Shown: piece by piece, positions 1 to 9,214 of the stretch | Position numbering within the stretch: the stretch's first letter is position 1 | How the letters are laid out: the number at the start of each line of letters is the position of its first letter | NCBI GenBank assembly: GCA_038040195.1 | Contig: JBBPIR010000003.1 | Coordinates: 1 to 44,664 of the forward strand | Length of the DNA stretch: 44,664 bases | Origin: Chloroflexota bacterium | GTDB taxonomy: Bacteria > Chloroflexota > Limnocylindria > QHBO01 | Reading direction: 5' to 3' | Program-made: the position numbers and the translations under genes | The notes under the pieces: generated by a model | What the model was told of the DNA's origin: nothing | What the model saw: the letters and a program-made list of their open reading frames with translations, nothing else | Database searches by the model: none

Positions 1-915
1 CAGCTGGCCAACGCCAGCGTGAGCCAGGTCGAGATCGAGCGCGGCATCAACCACGTGACCGTCACGGTCCACACCGCCAAGCCGGGGATCGTGATCGGCA
101 AGGGCGGCGCCAACGTCGAGCTGCTGCGCACGTCCGTCGGCAAGCTGACCGAAAAGAAGGTCAAGCTCGAGATCAAGGAGGTCCTGCAGCCGGAACTGGA
201 CGCCGTCCTGGTGGCCCAGAGCATCGCCGGCCAGCTCGAGCGCCGGATCGCCTTCCGCAAGGCGGTCAAGCAGGGCGTTCAGCGCACGATCAAGGCCGGC
301 GCCAAGGGCGTGAAGATCCAGGTCTCCGGGCGCCTGGGCGGGACGGAGATGTCCCGTCGGGAGTGGGACAAGGAAGGTCGCATCCCGCTCGGCACGTTGC
401 GCGCGGACATCAGCTACGGCGTCGTTCATGCCCACACGACCTACGGCCGGATCGGGGTCAAGGTCTGGATCTACCGCGGCGAGACGCTGGCTGATCTCCC
501 GGGTTCGGCCCGCACCGAGCCGCGGGAGGCCCCACGCCCCGCGACCCGTGGCCGGCCGGCCCGTCGGACGCGGACCGGAGCCACTCCTGTCGAGGAGGCC
601 GAGACGGCCGACGCGACGGTGGCGGTCGCCGCGCCGGTGGAAGAGGTCGCCGAATCGGTGGCCGTGGACGAGTCCGCGGTTGAGGCCGCCGTCGAGCCGA
701 AGGCCGCCGTCGAGCCGAAGGCTGCCGTCGAGCCGAAGGCCGCCGTCGAGCCGAAGGCTGCCGTCGAGCCGAAGGCCGCCGTCGAGCCGAAGGCTGCCGT
801 CGAGCCGGAGGCCGAGCCCGTGGTTGAGGCCGCCGCCGAAGCCGAGGCCGTCACGGAGACCGAGCCGGCATCGGTCGAACCTGAGACCCCAAGCAAGAGC
901 AAGGCGAAGGACTAG
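1..915 (+). CDS. rpsC: 30S ribosomal protein S3, 5'-truncated by window edge
   Basis: Small-subunit protein of the mRNA entry site. The frame is open from base 1 and reads [15 protein letters not shown], which aligns with about residue 47 of ordinary S3, so the N-terminus lies outside the window and the GTG at 19 is not the true start. The KH domain (GIVIGKGG motif) and the S3 C-terminal domain ([33 protein letters not shown]) are intact. After the normal end there is a tail of about 130 residues rich in Ala, Val, Glu and Pro, including seven tandem AAVEPK-type hexapeptides. The tail is unusual for S3 and its role is unknown. First gene of the visible ribosomal cluster. Confidence 0.97.
   Translation, partial: QLANASVSQVEIERGINHVTVTVHTAKPGIVIGKGGANVELLRTSVGKLTEKKVKLEIKEVLQPELDAVLVAQSIAGQLERRIAFRKAVKQGVQRTIKAGAKGVKIQVSGRLGGTEMSRREWDKEGRIPLGTLRADISYGVVHAHTTYGRIGVKVWIYRGETLADLPGSARTEPREAPRPATRGRPARRTRTGATPVEEAETADATVAVAAPVEEVAESVAVDESAVEAAVEPKAAVEPKAAVEPKAAVEPKAAVEPKAAVEPKAAVEPEAEPVVEAAAEAEAVTETEPASVEPETPSKSKAKD
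685..810 (+). repeat. 18-bp tandem repeat x7 inside rpsC
   Basis: Seven in-frame 18-bp units encode the hexapeptide AAVEPK (the last is AAVEPE). The third base of the first codon alternates gcc/gct in successive units, giving a 36-bp higher-order period. This suggests expansion by duplication of a two-unit block. The final unit differs by one base (gag for aag). Confidence 0.95.
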
Positions 916-917
916 TC

Positions 918-1346
918 ATGCTGCTGCCGAAGCGCGTCAAGCATCGCAAGGTCCAGCGCGGACGCCGCGGAGGGCTGGCCAAGGGCGGCACCACTGTGTC
1001 CTTCGGCGAATACGGCCTGATGGCCGAAGAGGTGTGCTGGCTGACCAGCCGCCAGATCGAGGCTGCCCGACGTGCGATGACCCACCACATCAAGCGTGGC
1101 GGCCGTGTCTGGATTCGGGTCTTCCCCGACAAGCCGGTCACCAAGAAGCCGGCCGAGGTCCGCATGGGATCGGGCAAGGGGGCGCCGGACCACTGGGTCG
1201 CCGTCGTGAAGCCGGGCCGGATCATGTTCGAGATGTCCGGTGTGCCGGAAACGATCGCCCGCGAGGCGATGCGGCTGGCCAGTCACAAGCTGCCGATCTC
1301 CACCAAGTTCGTCATCAAGGAGGGCGTCGAACATGGACATCAGTGA
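918..1346 (+). CDS. rplP: 50S ribosomal protein L16
   Basis: Large-subunit protein near the peptidyl-transferase and A-site region. The 142-residue product has the family length and hallmarks: [15 protein letters not shown] at the start, then [27 protein letters not shown] and RMGSGKG. The ATG lies two bases after the rpsC stop and is preceded by a GAAGGA-like ribosome binding site. The 3' end overlaps the rpmC start, consistent with translational coupling in the S10 cluster order rpsC-rplP-rpmC-rpsQ. Confidence 0.98.
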   Translation: MLLPKRVKHRKVQRGRRGGLAKGGTTVSFGEYGLMAEEVCWLTSRQIEAARRAMTHHIKRGGRVWIRVFPDKPVTKKPAEVRMGSGKGAPDHWVAVVKPGRIMFEMSGVPETIAREAMRLASHKLPISTKFVIKEGVEHGHQ

Positions 1347-1551
1347 GGTTCGCGCTCTCAGTGACCAGGATCTTGCTGCGGCCCTGGTCGATGCCAAGCT
1401 CGAGCTCTGGAAGATCCGGTTCGACCTGGCCACTCGCCAGGAGAAGAACCACAGCCGCCTGCCGGCCACCCGGCAGCGGATCGCACGGATCCTCACCGTA
1501 ATGACCGAGCGCCAGCGCGCGGCGACACCCGCCAGCCAGGAGTCCGCGTAA
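1333..1551 (+). CDS. rpmC: 50S ribosomal protein L29
   Basis: Small alpha-helical large-subunit protein at the exit-tunnel rim. The 72-residue product starts [14 protein letters not shown] and has the family core [13 protein letters not shown] followed by [15 protein letters not shown]. An upstream in-frame ATG exists at 1240, but it lies deep inside rplP. The ATG at 1333 gives the correct family N-terminus. The gene overlaps rplP by 14 bp, and its TAA shares one base with the rpsQ ATG. Confidence 0.96.
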   Translation: MDISEVRALSDQDLAAALVDAKLELWKIRFDLATRQEKNHSRLPATRQRIARILTVMTERQRAATPASQESA

Positions 1552-1916
1552 TGGCCGGCAAGCGACGGACCAAGGTCGGGCGCGTGGTGTCCGACAAGAT
1601 GGACAAGACGGTGGTCGTCAGCGTCGAGCGTCTGCAGCGCCATCCGATCTACAAGCGCGTGATCCGGCGCTCCACGAAGTTCAAGGCCCACGACGAGGAG
1701 AACGCGGCGCGGGTGGGGGACAGCGTGCGCATCGAAGAGAGCCGGCCGCTGTCACGCGACAAGCGCTGGCGGCTGGTCGAGATCCTGGGCCACGGGGCAG
1801 CCGAGATGGCTTCCGGACCGATGGCCGATGAGGCGATCCTCAACCTCGAGCCGGAGCCCGTGGCCGAGTCGGGGCCGGAGTCGAAGGCGGCGGTCAGCGA
1901 GGCCGATCCGGCATGA
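1551..1916 (+). CDS. rpsQ: 30S ribosomal protein S17 with acidic C-terminal tail
   Basis: Primary 16S rRNA-binding protein with an OB fold. Residues 1-80 match the family ([55 protein letters not shown]). About 40 further residues form a Glu/Ala/Pro-rich acidic tail, so the protein is 121 residues against the usual 80-90. The start overlaps the rpmC stop (TAATG) and the end overlaps the rplN start (ATGA). Confidence 0.97.
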   Translation: MAGKRRTKVGRVVSDKMDKTVVVSVERLQRHPIYKRVIRRSTKFKAHDEENAARVGDSVRIEESRPLSRDKRWRLVEILGHGAAEMASGPMADEAILNLEPEPVAESGPESKAAVSEADPA

Positions 1917-2281
1917 TCCGACGCCAGACCCGGCTCCGGGTCGCCGACAACACGGGCGCACGCGAGCTGATGTGCATCACGGTCGTGGGCCGCTCAACGA
2001 GCGAGACGGCGTCCGTGGGTGACGTCATCGTGGCCAGCGTCAAGCAGGCCCTGCCCAACTCCGGCGTGAAGAAGGGCGAGGTCGTCCGCGCGGTCATCGT
2101 CCGCACCAAGAAGGGCTACGGCCGCCCCGACGGGAGCCATATTCGCTTCGACGAGAATGCGGCAGTCCTCATCACCCCGCAGGGCAACCCGCGTGGGACC
2201 CGTATCTTCGGTCCGGTGGCGCGCGAGCTTCGAGAGCGGAACTACATGAAGATCATCTCGCTCGCGCCGGAGGTGCTGTGA
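1913..2281 (+). CDS. rplN: 50S ribosomal protein L14
   Basis: Large-subunit protein of the bridge to 30S. The 122-residue length is standard. Family motifs seen are [44 protein letters not shown] and [15 protein letters not shown]. The ATG overlaps the rpsQ TGA by four bases, as expected for coupled translation. Confidence 0.98.
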   Translation: MIRRQTRLRVADNTGARELMCITVVGRSTSETASVGDVIVASVKQALPNSGVKKGEVVRAVIVRTKKGYGRPDGSHIRFDENAAVLITPQGNPRGTRIFGPVARELRERNYMKIISLAPEVL

Positions 2282-2616
2282 TGGCCGTTCGGAAGGGCGA
2301 CACGGTGCTGGTCATGGCCGGCAAGGACCGTGGCAAGCGCGGCAAGGTCGAGCGTGTCGAGCGCACGCGGCGCGGCCTGGCCGTGGTCATTCCCGGCATC
2401 AACATGGCCAAGCGACACCAGCGCGCACAGAGGGGCCGCACGCAGACAGCGGGGATCATTGACCTGCCCATGCCGGTCCAGATCAGCAATGTCATGGTCG
2501 TGTGCCCCAACTGCGACAAGCCGACCCGCATCGGCCATGCGCGGCTGGATGACCAGCACAAGACCCGGGTGCGCGTCTGCAAGCACTGCGGGGAGCAGCT
2601 GGAGGTGACCGCGTGA
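2281..2616 (+). CDS. rplX: 50S ribosomal protein L24, zinc-ribbon form
   Basis: Assembly-initiating large-subunit protein with a KOW domain ([19 protein letters not shown]) near the N-terminus. The ATG at 2281 shares one base with the rplN TGA; a GTG at 2278 would add one residue. The C-terminal part has two CxxC pairs (CPNC and CKHC), a probable zinc ribbon that is absent from many L24 proteins such as that of E. coli. The length, 111 residues, is normal. Confidence 0.97.
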   Translation: MAVRKGDTVLVMAGKDRGKRGKVERVERTRRGLAVVIPGINMAKRHQRAQRGRTQTAGIIDLPMPVQISNVMVVCPNCDKPTRIGHARLDDQHKTRVRVCKHCGEQLEVTA

Positions 2617-3344
2617 GCGACGAACCAACCGCCGCGCCGCGCAAGCCCGCCAAGCCGGCAGCCAAGAAGGCAGCCAAGAAGGCAGCTGCGCCGCGCAAAG
2701 CGCCTGCGCCGCGCAAGGCCGCCGCGACGTCGGCCGCCAAGCGGTCCGCCACCGCGCCAGAAGCGCCTCCGAAGCAGCGGCGGGCTGCCAATGGGGGCGA
2801 GCTGGTGGGCCTCCGCCTGCGTTACCGCGACGAGGTGGTGCCGGCCCTGATCCGCGAGTTCCGGTACGCCAACCCGATGCAGGTCCCGCGCCTGGAGAAG
2901 GTCGTGGTCAACATCGGCCTGGGCGAGGCCATCCAGAATGCGAAGGCCATCGACGCCGCCGTCGGGGACCTGGCCACGATCACCGGCCAGAAGCCGATCG
3001 TGACCCGCGCCACCAAGTCGATCGCCCAGTTCCGGCTCCGGGCGGGAATGCCGGTCGGGGCCAAAGTCACGCTCCGTGGGCAACGGATGTACGACTTCGT
3101 GGAGCGGACCCTGCGGCTGGCCCTCCCGCGCATTCGTGACTTCCGCGGCGTGTCTCCCGGATCCTTCGACGGGCGGGGCAACTTCAGCCTGGGGCTCCGC
3201 GAGCAGCTGATGTATCCGGAGATCGACTACGACAAGATCGACCGCCTGCGGGGCCTCGAGATCAGCATCGTGACCACCGCCCGCAACGACGAGGAAGGCC
3301 GTCGCCTCCTCGCCCTGCTGGGCATGCCATTCGCCGCCAACTGA
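2613..3344 (+). CDS. rplE: 50S ribosomal protein L5 with Lys/Ala/Pro N-terminal extension
   Basis: 5S rRNA-binding protein of the central protuberance. The conserved L5 domain begins near residue 65 ([17 protein letters not shown]) and includes [35 protein letters not shown] and [19 protein letters not shown]. Before it lie about 60 residues of lysine-, alanine- and proline-rich low-complexity sequence, so the protein is 243 residues against about 180. The GTG start overlaps the rplX stop by four bases, and no better internal start has comparable coupling. Confidence 0.95.
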   Translation: MSDEPTAAPRKPAKPAAKKAAKKAAAPRKAPAPRKAAATSAAKRSATAPEAPPKQRRAANGGELVGLRLRYRDEVVPALIREFRYANPMQVPRLEKVVVNIGLGEAIQNAKAIDAAVGDLATITGQKPIVTRATKSIAQFRLRAGMPVGAKVTLRGQRMYDFVERTLRLALPRIRDFRGVSPGSFDGRGNFSLGLREQLMYPEIDYDKIDRLRGLEISIVTTARNDEEGRRLLALLGMPFAAN

Positions 3345-3362
3345 CCTGAGGACGATTCGAAC

Positions 3363-3548
3363 GTGGCCAAGAAATCGATGATTGCCAAATCCCAGCGCAA
3401 GCCGCGGTTCGCCGTGCGCCAGCACAACCGCTGCACGGTGTGCGGGCGTCCGCGGGCCTACATGCGGCGCTTCGCGCTGTGTCGCATCTGCTTCCGGGAG
3501 CGTGCCCTCGACGGCCTGCTGCCGGGGGTCATGAAATCGAGCTGGTAG
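3363..3548 (+). CDS. rpsN: 30S ribosomal protein S14, zinc type (type Z)
   Basis: Small-subunit head protein. The 61-residue length and four cysteines (C24, C27, C40, C43) are those of the short zinc-binding S14. The sequence [20 protein letters not shown] is diagnostic. The start is a GTG preceded by GAGGACG. It sits between rplE and rpsH in the standard spc order. Confidence 0.97.
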   Translation: MAKKSMIAKSQRKPRFAVRQHNRCTVCGRPRAYMRRFALCRICFRERALDGLLPGVMKSSW

Positions 3549-3550
3549 CC

Positions 3551-3949
3551 ATGAACATGACCGATCCGATTGCCGACATGCTGACCCGCGTCCGCAACGC
3601 GAGCCTCGCCCATCACGGCGAGGTCGTCCTGCCCGCGTCGCGCGTGAAGACCGAGATCGCTCGCATCCTGGTCGAGGAGGGGTTCATCGCCTCGTTCGAG
3701 GCTCGGGTCGACGACGGCCATGATCACCTGGTCCTGACCCTCAAGTACGTCGAGGGCCGCACGCCGGTGGTGACCGGTCTTAAGCGCATCAGCAAGCCGG
3801 GACTGCGCGTCTACGCGCGCAAGACCGAGATTCCCCGCGTCCTGGGCGGCCTGGGCGTGGCCATCCTTTCCACCTCCCACGGGATCATGACCGGGCAGTC
3901 GGCCCGGAAGCTGAATCTCGGCGGCGAGGTGCTGTGTTACGTCTGGTAA
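3551..3949 (+). CDS. rpsH: 30S ribosomal protein S8
   Basis: Central-domain 16S rRNA-binding protein. The ATG at 3551 gives [20 protein letters not shown], the typical N-terminus, and 132 residues, the family length. The upstream in-frame ATG at 3440 lies inside rpsN. The C-terminal motif [21 protein letters not shown] is conserved. The gene starts two bases after the rpsN stop. Confidence 0.97.
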   Translation: MNMTDPIADMLTRVRNASLAHHGEVVLPASRVKTEIARILVEEGFIASFEARVDDGHDHLVLTLKYVEGRTPVVTGLKRISKPGLRVYARKTEIPRVLGGLGVAILSTSHGIMTGQSARKLNLGGEVLCYVW

Positions 3950-3957
3950 GGAGCCGC

Positions 3958-4509
3958 ATGTCGCGAATCGGGCGCCTGCCCATTCCCATCCCCGATGGTG
4001 TCGAGGTCACCCTCGACGGTCAGCACCTGAGCGTGACCGGCCCGCTGGGCACGTTGGAGCGGGACGTCCACCCCGAGATGGCCGTCGTTCACGATGACGG
4101 CGTCCTCCGTATCGTCCGCCCGTCCGATGAGCCGCGCCATCGGGCCCTGCATGGGCTGACCCGATCGCTGGTCGCCAACATGGTCACCGGGGTGACCGCG
4201 GGATTCACCAAGGTCCTCGAGATCAGCGGCGTGGGGTACCGCGCCCAGCTCCAGGGCGAGACCCTGGTCCTGGCGCTGGGGTTCTCGCACCCGGTCGAGT
4301 TTCCGCCTCCGGAGGGCATTCGCTTCACCGTCGAGACCCCCACCCGGCTGTCGGTGAGCGGCCCCGATCGGGAGCTGGTCGGTCAGGTGGCAGCGGCCAT
4401 TCGCGCCAAGCGCAAGCCCGAGCCCTACAAGGGCAAGGGCATCCATTACGCCGGGGAGCAGATCCGACGCAAGGCCGGCAAGACGGGCAAGGTCGGGGGA
4501 GCCGCGTAA
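3958..4509 (+). CDS. rplF: 50S ribosomal protein L6
   Basis: Large-subunit protein near the factor-binding site, with two repeated alpha/beta domains. The ATG at 3958 gives [17 protein letters not shown] and 183 residues, the family size. It is preceded by AAGGAG five bases upstream, which settles this start over the ATG at 3934. The C-terminal signature [21 protein letters not shown] is present. Confidence 0.98.
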   Translation: MSRIGRLPIPIPDGVEVTLDGQHLSVTGPLGTLERDVHPEMAVVHDDGVLRIVRPSDEPRHRALHGLTRSLVANMVTGVTAGFTKVLEISGVGYRAQLQGETLVLALGFSHPVEFPPPEGIRFTVETPTRLSVSGPDRELVGQVAAAIRAKRKPEPYKGKGIHYAGEQIRRKAGKTGKVGGAA

Positions 4510-4511
4510 CC

Positions 4512-4871
4512 ATGATCAAGAAGTCATCCCGCGACGAGCTGCGGCGCAAGCGACACGCCCGCCTCCGACTGCGCGTGACGGGCAGCACCGAGCGCCCGCG
4601 GCTCAGCGTCTTCCGCAGCTCCCGCTTCATCTATGCCCAGGTCATTGACGACACCACCGGCCGGACATTGGCCGCGGCCTCGAGCCGCGAGCCGTCGCTC
4701 GGCGCCGGAACCGGCAAGGTTGCCGTCGCCGAGGCGGTGGGCCGCGCGGTCGCTGAGCGGGCGCGCCAGGCCGGCGTCACCCAGGTCGTCCTCGATCGGG
4801 GAGGCTATCGGTATCACGGGCGGGTTCGCTCGCTCGCCGAGGGCGCCCGCCAGGGCGGCCTCGAACTGTAG
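4512..4871 (+). CDS. rplR: 50S ribosomal protein L18
   Basis: 5S rRNA-binding protein. The 119-residue product has a basic N-terminus ([12 protein letters not shown]), [19 protein letters not shown], and the C-terminal signature [20 protein letters not shown]. It starts two bases after rplF stops and is followed by rpsE, the standard order. Confidence 0.97.
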   Translation: MIKKSSRDELRRKRHARLRLRVTGSTERPRLSVFRSSRFIYAQVIDDTTGRTLAAASSREPSLGAGTGKVAVAEAVGRAVAERARQAGVTQVVLDRGGYRYHGRVRSLAEGARQGGLEL

Positions 4872-4883
4872 AGCGGAGTACAT

Positions 4884-5471
4884 ATGGCACGTATCGATCC
4901 CACCAAGCTGACCCTCGAAGAAAAGGTCGTCCAGATCAACCGGGTGGCCAAAGTGGTCAAGGGTGGCCGCCGCTTCAGCTTCAGTGCAGTCGTGGTCGTG
5001 GGTGACGGCCGCGGCGTCGTGGGCGGCGGTCTGGGAAAGGCCGGTGAGGTGCCGGAGGCCATCCGCAAGGGCGTCGAGGACGCGAAGAAACACCTCATCC
5101 GGGTGCCTTTGGTGGGCAGCACCATCCCGCACGACGTCCTGCGCGAATTCGGGGCGACGCGGGTCTTGCTTCGACCCGCAACCGCCGGCACCGGCGTCAT
5201 CGCGGGAGGCTCGGTCCGTGCCGTCGTGGAGGTCGCCGGCATCCGCGACCTGCTCTCGAAGACGATGGGCAGCACGAATCCGGTCAACGTCGTGCGAGCC
5301 ACGCTCGACTGTCTGGCCAACCTGCAAACGGCGGACGATATCGCGGCACGCCGCGGCAAAACCGCCGAGGAGCTGCTCGGCAAGCGCGCAGCCGAAGCGG
5401 CGCGCCAGCCGCATATCTACGTCGAGCGGCCGGCGCCGCCCATGCTGGGCGGAGGCCCGCGTGGCCGCTAA
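4884..5471 (+). CDS. rpsE: 30S ribosomal protein S5
   Basis: Small-subunit protein involved in decoding fidelity and mRNA helicase activity. The N-terminal S5 domain ([40 protein letters not shown]) and the C-terminal domain ([32 protein letters not shown]) are complete. The length is 195 residues. A GGAG motif precedes the ATG. The 3' end overlaps rpmD by 11 bp. Confidence 0.97.
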   Translation: MARIDPTKLTLEEKVVQINRVAKVVKGGRRFSFSAVVVVGDGRGVVGGGLGKAGEVPEAIRKGVEDAKKHLIRVPLVGSTIPHDVLREFGATRVLLRPATAGTGVIAGGSVRAVVEVAGIRDLLSKTMGSTNPVNVVRATLDCLANLQTADDIAARRGKTAEELLGKRAAEAARQPHIYVERPAPPMLGGGPRGR

Positions 5472-5688
5472 GCGCTCGGCGGATCCGCCGGCCACCCTGC
5501 GCGTGACGTGGATCCGCTCCACCATCGGCCACCGGGCCGAGGCGCGGGGCACCATCCGGGCGCTGGGACTCCGCCGCCTGCACCACAGCGTCGAGGTCCC
5601 GGACACGCCGCAGACGCGCGGCATGCTGCGCCGAGTCGCCTTCCTGGTCGACGTCATCGACCCGGCCAAGCCGGAGGAGACGACTTGA
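5461..5688 (+). CDS. rpmD: 50S ribosomal protein L30
   Basis: Small large-subunit protein. From the GTG at 5461 the product is 75 residues: a short N-terminal extension, then [40 protein letters not shown] and [12 protein letters not shown], which is the L30 fold. The GTG lies 11 bp inside rpsE and the TGA overlaps the TTG start of rplO. A longer in-frame reading begins inside rpsE and is not supported. Confidence 0.94.
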   Translation: MAAKRSADPPATLRVTWIRSTIGHRAEARGTIRALGLRRLHHSVEVPDTPQTRGMLRRVAFLVDVIDPAKPEETT

Positions 5689-6434
5689 AGCTGCACGACC
5701 TCCAGCCGGCCACCGGATCACACACGCCTGCCCGGCGGGTGGGACGGGGCCATGGCTCGGGCAAGGGCAAGACGGCCGGTCGCGGCACCAAGGGCCAGAA
5801 GTCGCGCGCCGGCGGGTCCATCCCACCCTGGTTCGAAGGCGGCCAGACTCCGATCCATATCCGCACGCCCAAGCTCCATGGCTTCCGCAACCGCGGGCGG
5901 GTCGCCTACGCGGCGGTGAATATCGGCCGCCTGGTCGAGGCTGAGGCGGGCACCCTGATCACGCCCGATGTGCTGGCTCATGGCGGGCTGGTCCGCCGCT
6001 CGAAGACCCGGGCTCTCCCGGTCAAGATCCTTGGCGCCGGCGACGCCCCGAAGGGCGTGACCATCCATGCCCACGCGTTCTCCCGGGCTGCCCTCGACAA
6101 GCTGGCTGCCGCCGGATCCACCGCCCAGCGCATCAGCTGGCCCGATGGAGCGCCGGTGGACGAGGCCGCCGAAGCCCAGGCCCTGGCCGAAGCCGCGGCC
6201 GCGGCGGAAACTCGCGCGCGAGCCAGGGGCAAGCGCCGGAGCAAGCGCAAGGGCCAGGGGACAGGCGCCCGCGCAGGAGCGGCCGCAGCAGCGGTTGCGG
6301 ACGACGCGACCGATGCCCCCGTCAGCGACGCGACGGATGCCTCAGTCACCGACGCGACCGATTCCACCACCACCGCTCCGGATGACGAAGGGCCCGAAAC
6401 CGGGGAGGCCGACGGCGAGGGCGCGAAGGCGTGA
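5685..6434 (+). CDS. rplO: 50S ribosomal protein L15 with long C-terminal tail
   Basis: Late-assembly large-subunit protein. The TTG at 5685 overlaps the rpmD stop and gives [20 protein letters not shown], the family N-terminus. The Gly-rich region GRGHGSGKGKTAGRGTKGQK and the core to about residue 150 are normal. About 100 extra residues follow: an Ala/Glu helix-like stretch, a basic cluster (ARARGKRRSKRKGQG), then Ala- and Asp/Thr-rich repeats. The total is 249 residues against about 145. The role of the tail is unknown. Confidence 0.96.
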   Translation: MKLHDLQPATGSHTPARRVGRGHGSGKGKTAGRGTKGQKSRAGGSIPPWFEGGQTPIHIRTPKLHGFRNRGRVAYAAVNIGRLVEAEAGTLITPDVLAHGGLVRRSKTRALPVKILGAGDAPKGVTIHAHAFSRAALDKLAAAGSTAQRISWPDGAPVDEAAEAQALAEAAAAAETRARARGKRRSKRKGQGTGARAGAAAAAVADDATDAPVSDATDASVTDATDSTTTAPDDEGPETGEADGEGAKA

Positions 6435-7714
6435 TTCAGTCGGTCGTCACCGCTCTCCAGGCGCCGGACATCCGGCGCAAGATCCTGTTCACGGTCTTCA
6501 TCCTGCTCATCTTCAGGATCCTGACCGCGGTCCCGGTGCCCAACGTCGACCAGGCGCGCCTTGCCGAGCTATTCGCGTCAAACCAGCTCCTGGCGCTGCT
6601 CGACATCTTCTCCGGCGGCGGCCTGGCCACCGCCTCGATCATTGGTCTCGGCCTGAACCCTTACATCAACGCCAGCATCATCATGCAGCTCATGCAGGGG
6701 GTCATCCCGCGCCTGGGAGATCTGGCGCGGGAAGGGGAGTACGGGCGCAACCGGCTCCAGCAGTACAGCCGCTACCTGACGGTGCCGCTGGCGGCGGCCC
6801 AGGGCTTCGGCTTCTCGGTCCTCCTCCAGAACGCCGGCGTCATCCCGATATCGCCGTTCTTCAGCTTCGAGACGTTCTCGCTGCTCATTGCCTGGACCTC
6901 GGGGACGATCCTCCTGATGTGGCTCGGCGAGCTGATCAGCGAGCGCGGGCTGGGCAACGGCATCAGCTTCATCATCTTCGCCGGCATCGTCGGCCGCCTG
7001 CCGGACCAGGCGGGGCCGATCATCACCGCCCCCGACGGGATCCTCCGGATCGCGCCCTTCATCGTGGTCGCGGTCATCATCATCGCGGCCGTGGTGTTCG
7101 TGAACGAGGGCCAGCGCCGGATCCCGGTCCAATACGCCTCGCGCGTGCGTGGACGGCGCATGTACCAGGGTCAGACCCAGTACCTGCCCATGAAGGTGAC
7201 CATGGCCGGCGTGATCCCGATCATCTTCGCGGTCAGCATCCTGCTGTTCCCGGCCCAGATCGCCCAGTACTTCACCACGAGCAGCAACCAGGTGGTGGCC
7301 GATGTCGCCGCCTGGATCAGCACCACGCTGAGCCCTCAGACGCCGATCGTGTACGGGATCCTGTATTTCGTGCTGGTCGTGTTCTTCACCTACTTCTACA
7401 CCGCGTTCCAGTTCAAACCGGACCAGACAGCAGACTTCCTGCGCAAGAACGGTGGTTTCATCCCAGGCATCCGACCCGGTCGACCGACCGAGGAGTTCCT
7501 GTCTCGGGTGGCGAACCGGATCACACTGGGCGGCGCGACATTCCTCGGGATCATCGCCGTGACGCCCCTCATCATCTCCGCCTTCATCCCGGGGACTGAA
7601 GCGATCCAGCTGGGCGGGACCAGCATCCTGATCGTGGTTGCGGTGGTGGTCGAGACCATGAAGCAACTCGAGGCCCAGATGCTGATGCGCAATTACGAGG
7701 GCTTCATCCGGTGA
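6431..7714 (+). CDS. secY: protein translocase subunit SecY
   Basis: Channel subunit of the Sec translocon in the inner membrane. The 427 residues carry about ten hydrophobic segments. Family signatures are GLGLNPYINASIIMQL, GNGISFIIFAGIV, MKVTMAGVIPIIFAVSILLFP and the cytosolic loop DFLRKNGGFIPGIRPG. The GTG start overlaps the rplO stop by four bases. The position between rplO and adk is the standard spc arrangement. Confidence 0.98.
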   Translation: MIQSVVTALQAPDIRRKILFTVFILLIFRILTAVPVPNVDQARLAELFASNQLLALLDIFSGGGLATASIIGLGLNPYINASIIMQLMQGVIPRLGDLAREGEYGRNRLQQYSRYLTVPLAAAQGFGFSVLLQNAGVIPISPFFSFETFSLLIAWTSGTILLMWLGELISERGLGNGISFIIFAGIVGRLPDQAGPIITAPDGILRIAPFIVVAVIIIAAVVFVNEGQRRIPVQYASRVRGRRMYQGQTQYLPMKVTMAGVIPIIFAVSILLFPAQIAQYFTTSSNQVVADVAAWISTTLSPQTPIVYGILYFVLVVFFTYFYTAFQFKPDQTADFLRKNGGFIPGIRPGRPTEEFLSRVANRITLGGATFLGIIAVTPLIISAFIPGTEAIQLGGTSILIVVAVVVETMKQLEAQMLMRNYEGFIR

Positions 7715-8367
7715 TGCTCGTCCTGCTGGGCGCGGTCGGCGCCGGCAAGGGCACCCAGGCATCGATCATCGCGCGCGAGCGCGGCCTGCTTCACCTCGCT
7801 ACCGGCGACCTGTTCCGACGTGCCCTGCGCGATGGCACCCCGCTGGGCGAGGTCGCCCGTGGCTACATGCGGCGCGGCGAGCTGGTGCCTGACGAGATCA
7901 CGATCCGGATGGTTGCCGAGGTGCTGGCCGGTCCCGCGGCCCGGGCCGGCGTCGTGTTCGACGGCTTCCCGCGCACCCTGGCCCAGGCCCAGGCACTGGA
8001 CGCACTCGTGGCGGAGCACCGCACCGAGATCACGCGAGCGGTGCTGATCGACGTTCCCGAGGACGTCCTTGTCGCCCGCGTCGCCGGGCGCTGGGTATGC
8101 CCGCAATGCGACACCCCGTATCACCTTACCGACGACCCGCCGCGCCAGCCCGGTGTATGCGACCGAGACGGAACGGCCCTCGTCCAGCGCGAGGACGACC
8201 GGCCCGAGGTGTTCCGGGCCCGCCTGCGCGAGCAGCTGCGTCCCCTAGATGACGTGGTGGCGTACTACGCCGGCCGTGGGCTCCTGGCTCGGGTCGACGG
8301 CCGCCAGCCGGTCGAGACGGTCACCGCGGCCATCCTGGCCGCCACGGACGGGGAGCGTGCGCCCTGA
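7714..8367 (+). CDS. adk: adenylate kinase, zinc-LID type
   Basis: Catalyses ATP + AMP = 2 ADP in the cytosol. The ATG at 7714 shares a base with the secY stop (a GTG at 7711 would add one residue). The P-loop reads GAVGAGKGT, with Val where most adenylate kinases have Pro (GxPGxGKGT). ATGDLFRRAL and FDGFPRTLAQAQAL are conserved. The LID carries CPQC and a later CDRD, the Cys3/Asp zinc pattern. The length, 217 residues, is normal. Confidence 0.97.
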   Translation: MLVLLGAVGAGKGTQASIIARERGLLHLATGDLFRRALRDGTPLGEVARGYMRRGELVPDEITIRMVAEVLAGPAARAGVVFDGFPRTLAQAQALDALVAEHRTEITRAVLIDVPEDVLVARVAGRWVCPQCDTPYHLTDDPPRQPGVCDRDGTALVQREDDRPEVFRARLREQLRPLDDVVAYYAGRGLLARVDGRQPVETVTAAILAATDGERAP

Positions 8368-9161
8368 TGGGCATTCCCCTGCGCCGCGCCAACGCGACCA
8401 TCAAGCGGCCTGAGGAGGTCGCCCGGATGCGGCACGCGGGCCAGATCCTGGTGGCGCTCCTCGACCAGCTGGAGGCGGCGCTAGCGCCTGGCGTGACCAC
8501 CGCCGAGCTCGACGCTCTGGCAGCCGACCACATCCGCGAGGCGGGAGCCGTCTCGTCGTTCAAGGGCTACGGGTCGAATCCGCCCTTCCCAGGCATCATC
8601 TGCACATCGCTCAACGACGAGGTGGTGCATGGCATCCCGTCCGCCCGGCGCCGGATTCGGGATGGCGACCTCATCGGCCTTGACGTGGGCTGCATCTGGG
8701 AGGGCTGGCATGCGGACTGTGCCCGCACCTACGCCGTCGGCGACGTGACCCCCGCCGCGGCGAAGCTGGTGGAGGCCACCCGAGACGCGCTCACGGCCGG
8801 GATCGCGGCCGCAGTGGCCGGCAACCGTCTGGGCGATGTCGGGGCCGCCATCGAGGCGGTCGCGGACCAACACGGCTACGGGATCGTGCGGCCGTTCGTG
8901 GGGCACGGGATCGGGACCAGCATGCACGAGGAGCCCCAAGTCCCGAACTACGGCCGACGCGGGACCGGGATGCGGCTTGAGGTCGGCCTGTGCCTGGCCA
9001 TTGAGCCGATGTTCAACCTGGGTGGAGACGACGTGCGGCTGCTCGACGACGGCTGGACGGTCGTGACCGCCGACGGGTCGGCATCGGCGCATTTCGAGGA
9101 CACGATCGTGATCGGAGCCGCGGGGCCGGAGCGGCTGACGGCGCGGCCAGGTGCGGGATGA
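8367..9161 (+). CDS. map: type I methionine aminopeptidase
   Basis: Removes N-terminal methionine from nascent proteins with a dinuclear metal centre. Ligand regions are visible: LIGLDVGCIWEGWHADCART (two Asp), FVGHGIGTSMHEEPQVPNYG (His) and the two Glu in CLAIEPMF and SAHFEDTIV. The length is 264 residues. The ATG overlaps the adk TGA by one base. This is the last gene before the infA promoter region. Confidence 0.97.
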   Translation: MGIPLRRANATIKRPEEVARMRHAGQILVALLDQLEAALAPGVTTAELDALAADHIREAGAVSSFKGYGSNPPFPGIICTSLNDEVVHGIPSARRRIRDGDLIGLDVGCIWEGWHADCARTYAVGDVTPAAAKLVEATRDALTAGIAAAVAGNRLGDVGAAIEAVADQHGYGIVRPFVGHGIGTSMHEEPQVPNYGRRGTGMRLEVGLCLAIEPMFNLGGDDVRLLDDGWTVVTADGSASAHFEDTIVIGAAGPERLTARPGAG

Positions 9162-9175
9162 GACGAGGATGGCCG

Positions 9176-9205
9176 TTGCCCTCGTCGGCGGGGCTGCTGT
9201 ATACT
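9176..9205 (+). promoter_or_regulatory. sigma70-type promoter before infA
   Basis: TTGCCC at 9176-9181 and TATACT at 9200-9205 are separated by 18 bp, a good vegetative-type promoter in an otherwise very GC-rich region. Predicted transcription starts near 9212, about 80 bases before infA. It would give infA-rpmJ-rpsM-rpsK-rpsD-rpoA-rplQ a promoter independent of the upstream cluster. Confidence 0.75.
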
Positions 9206-9214
9206 TTTCGATCC

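Noticed and set aside
685-810. CRISPR-like array
   Set aside because: The units are contiguous, in frame and without spacers. This is a coding repeat.
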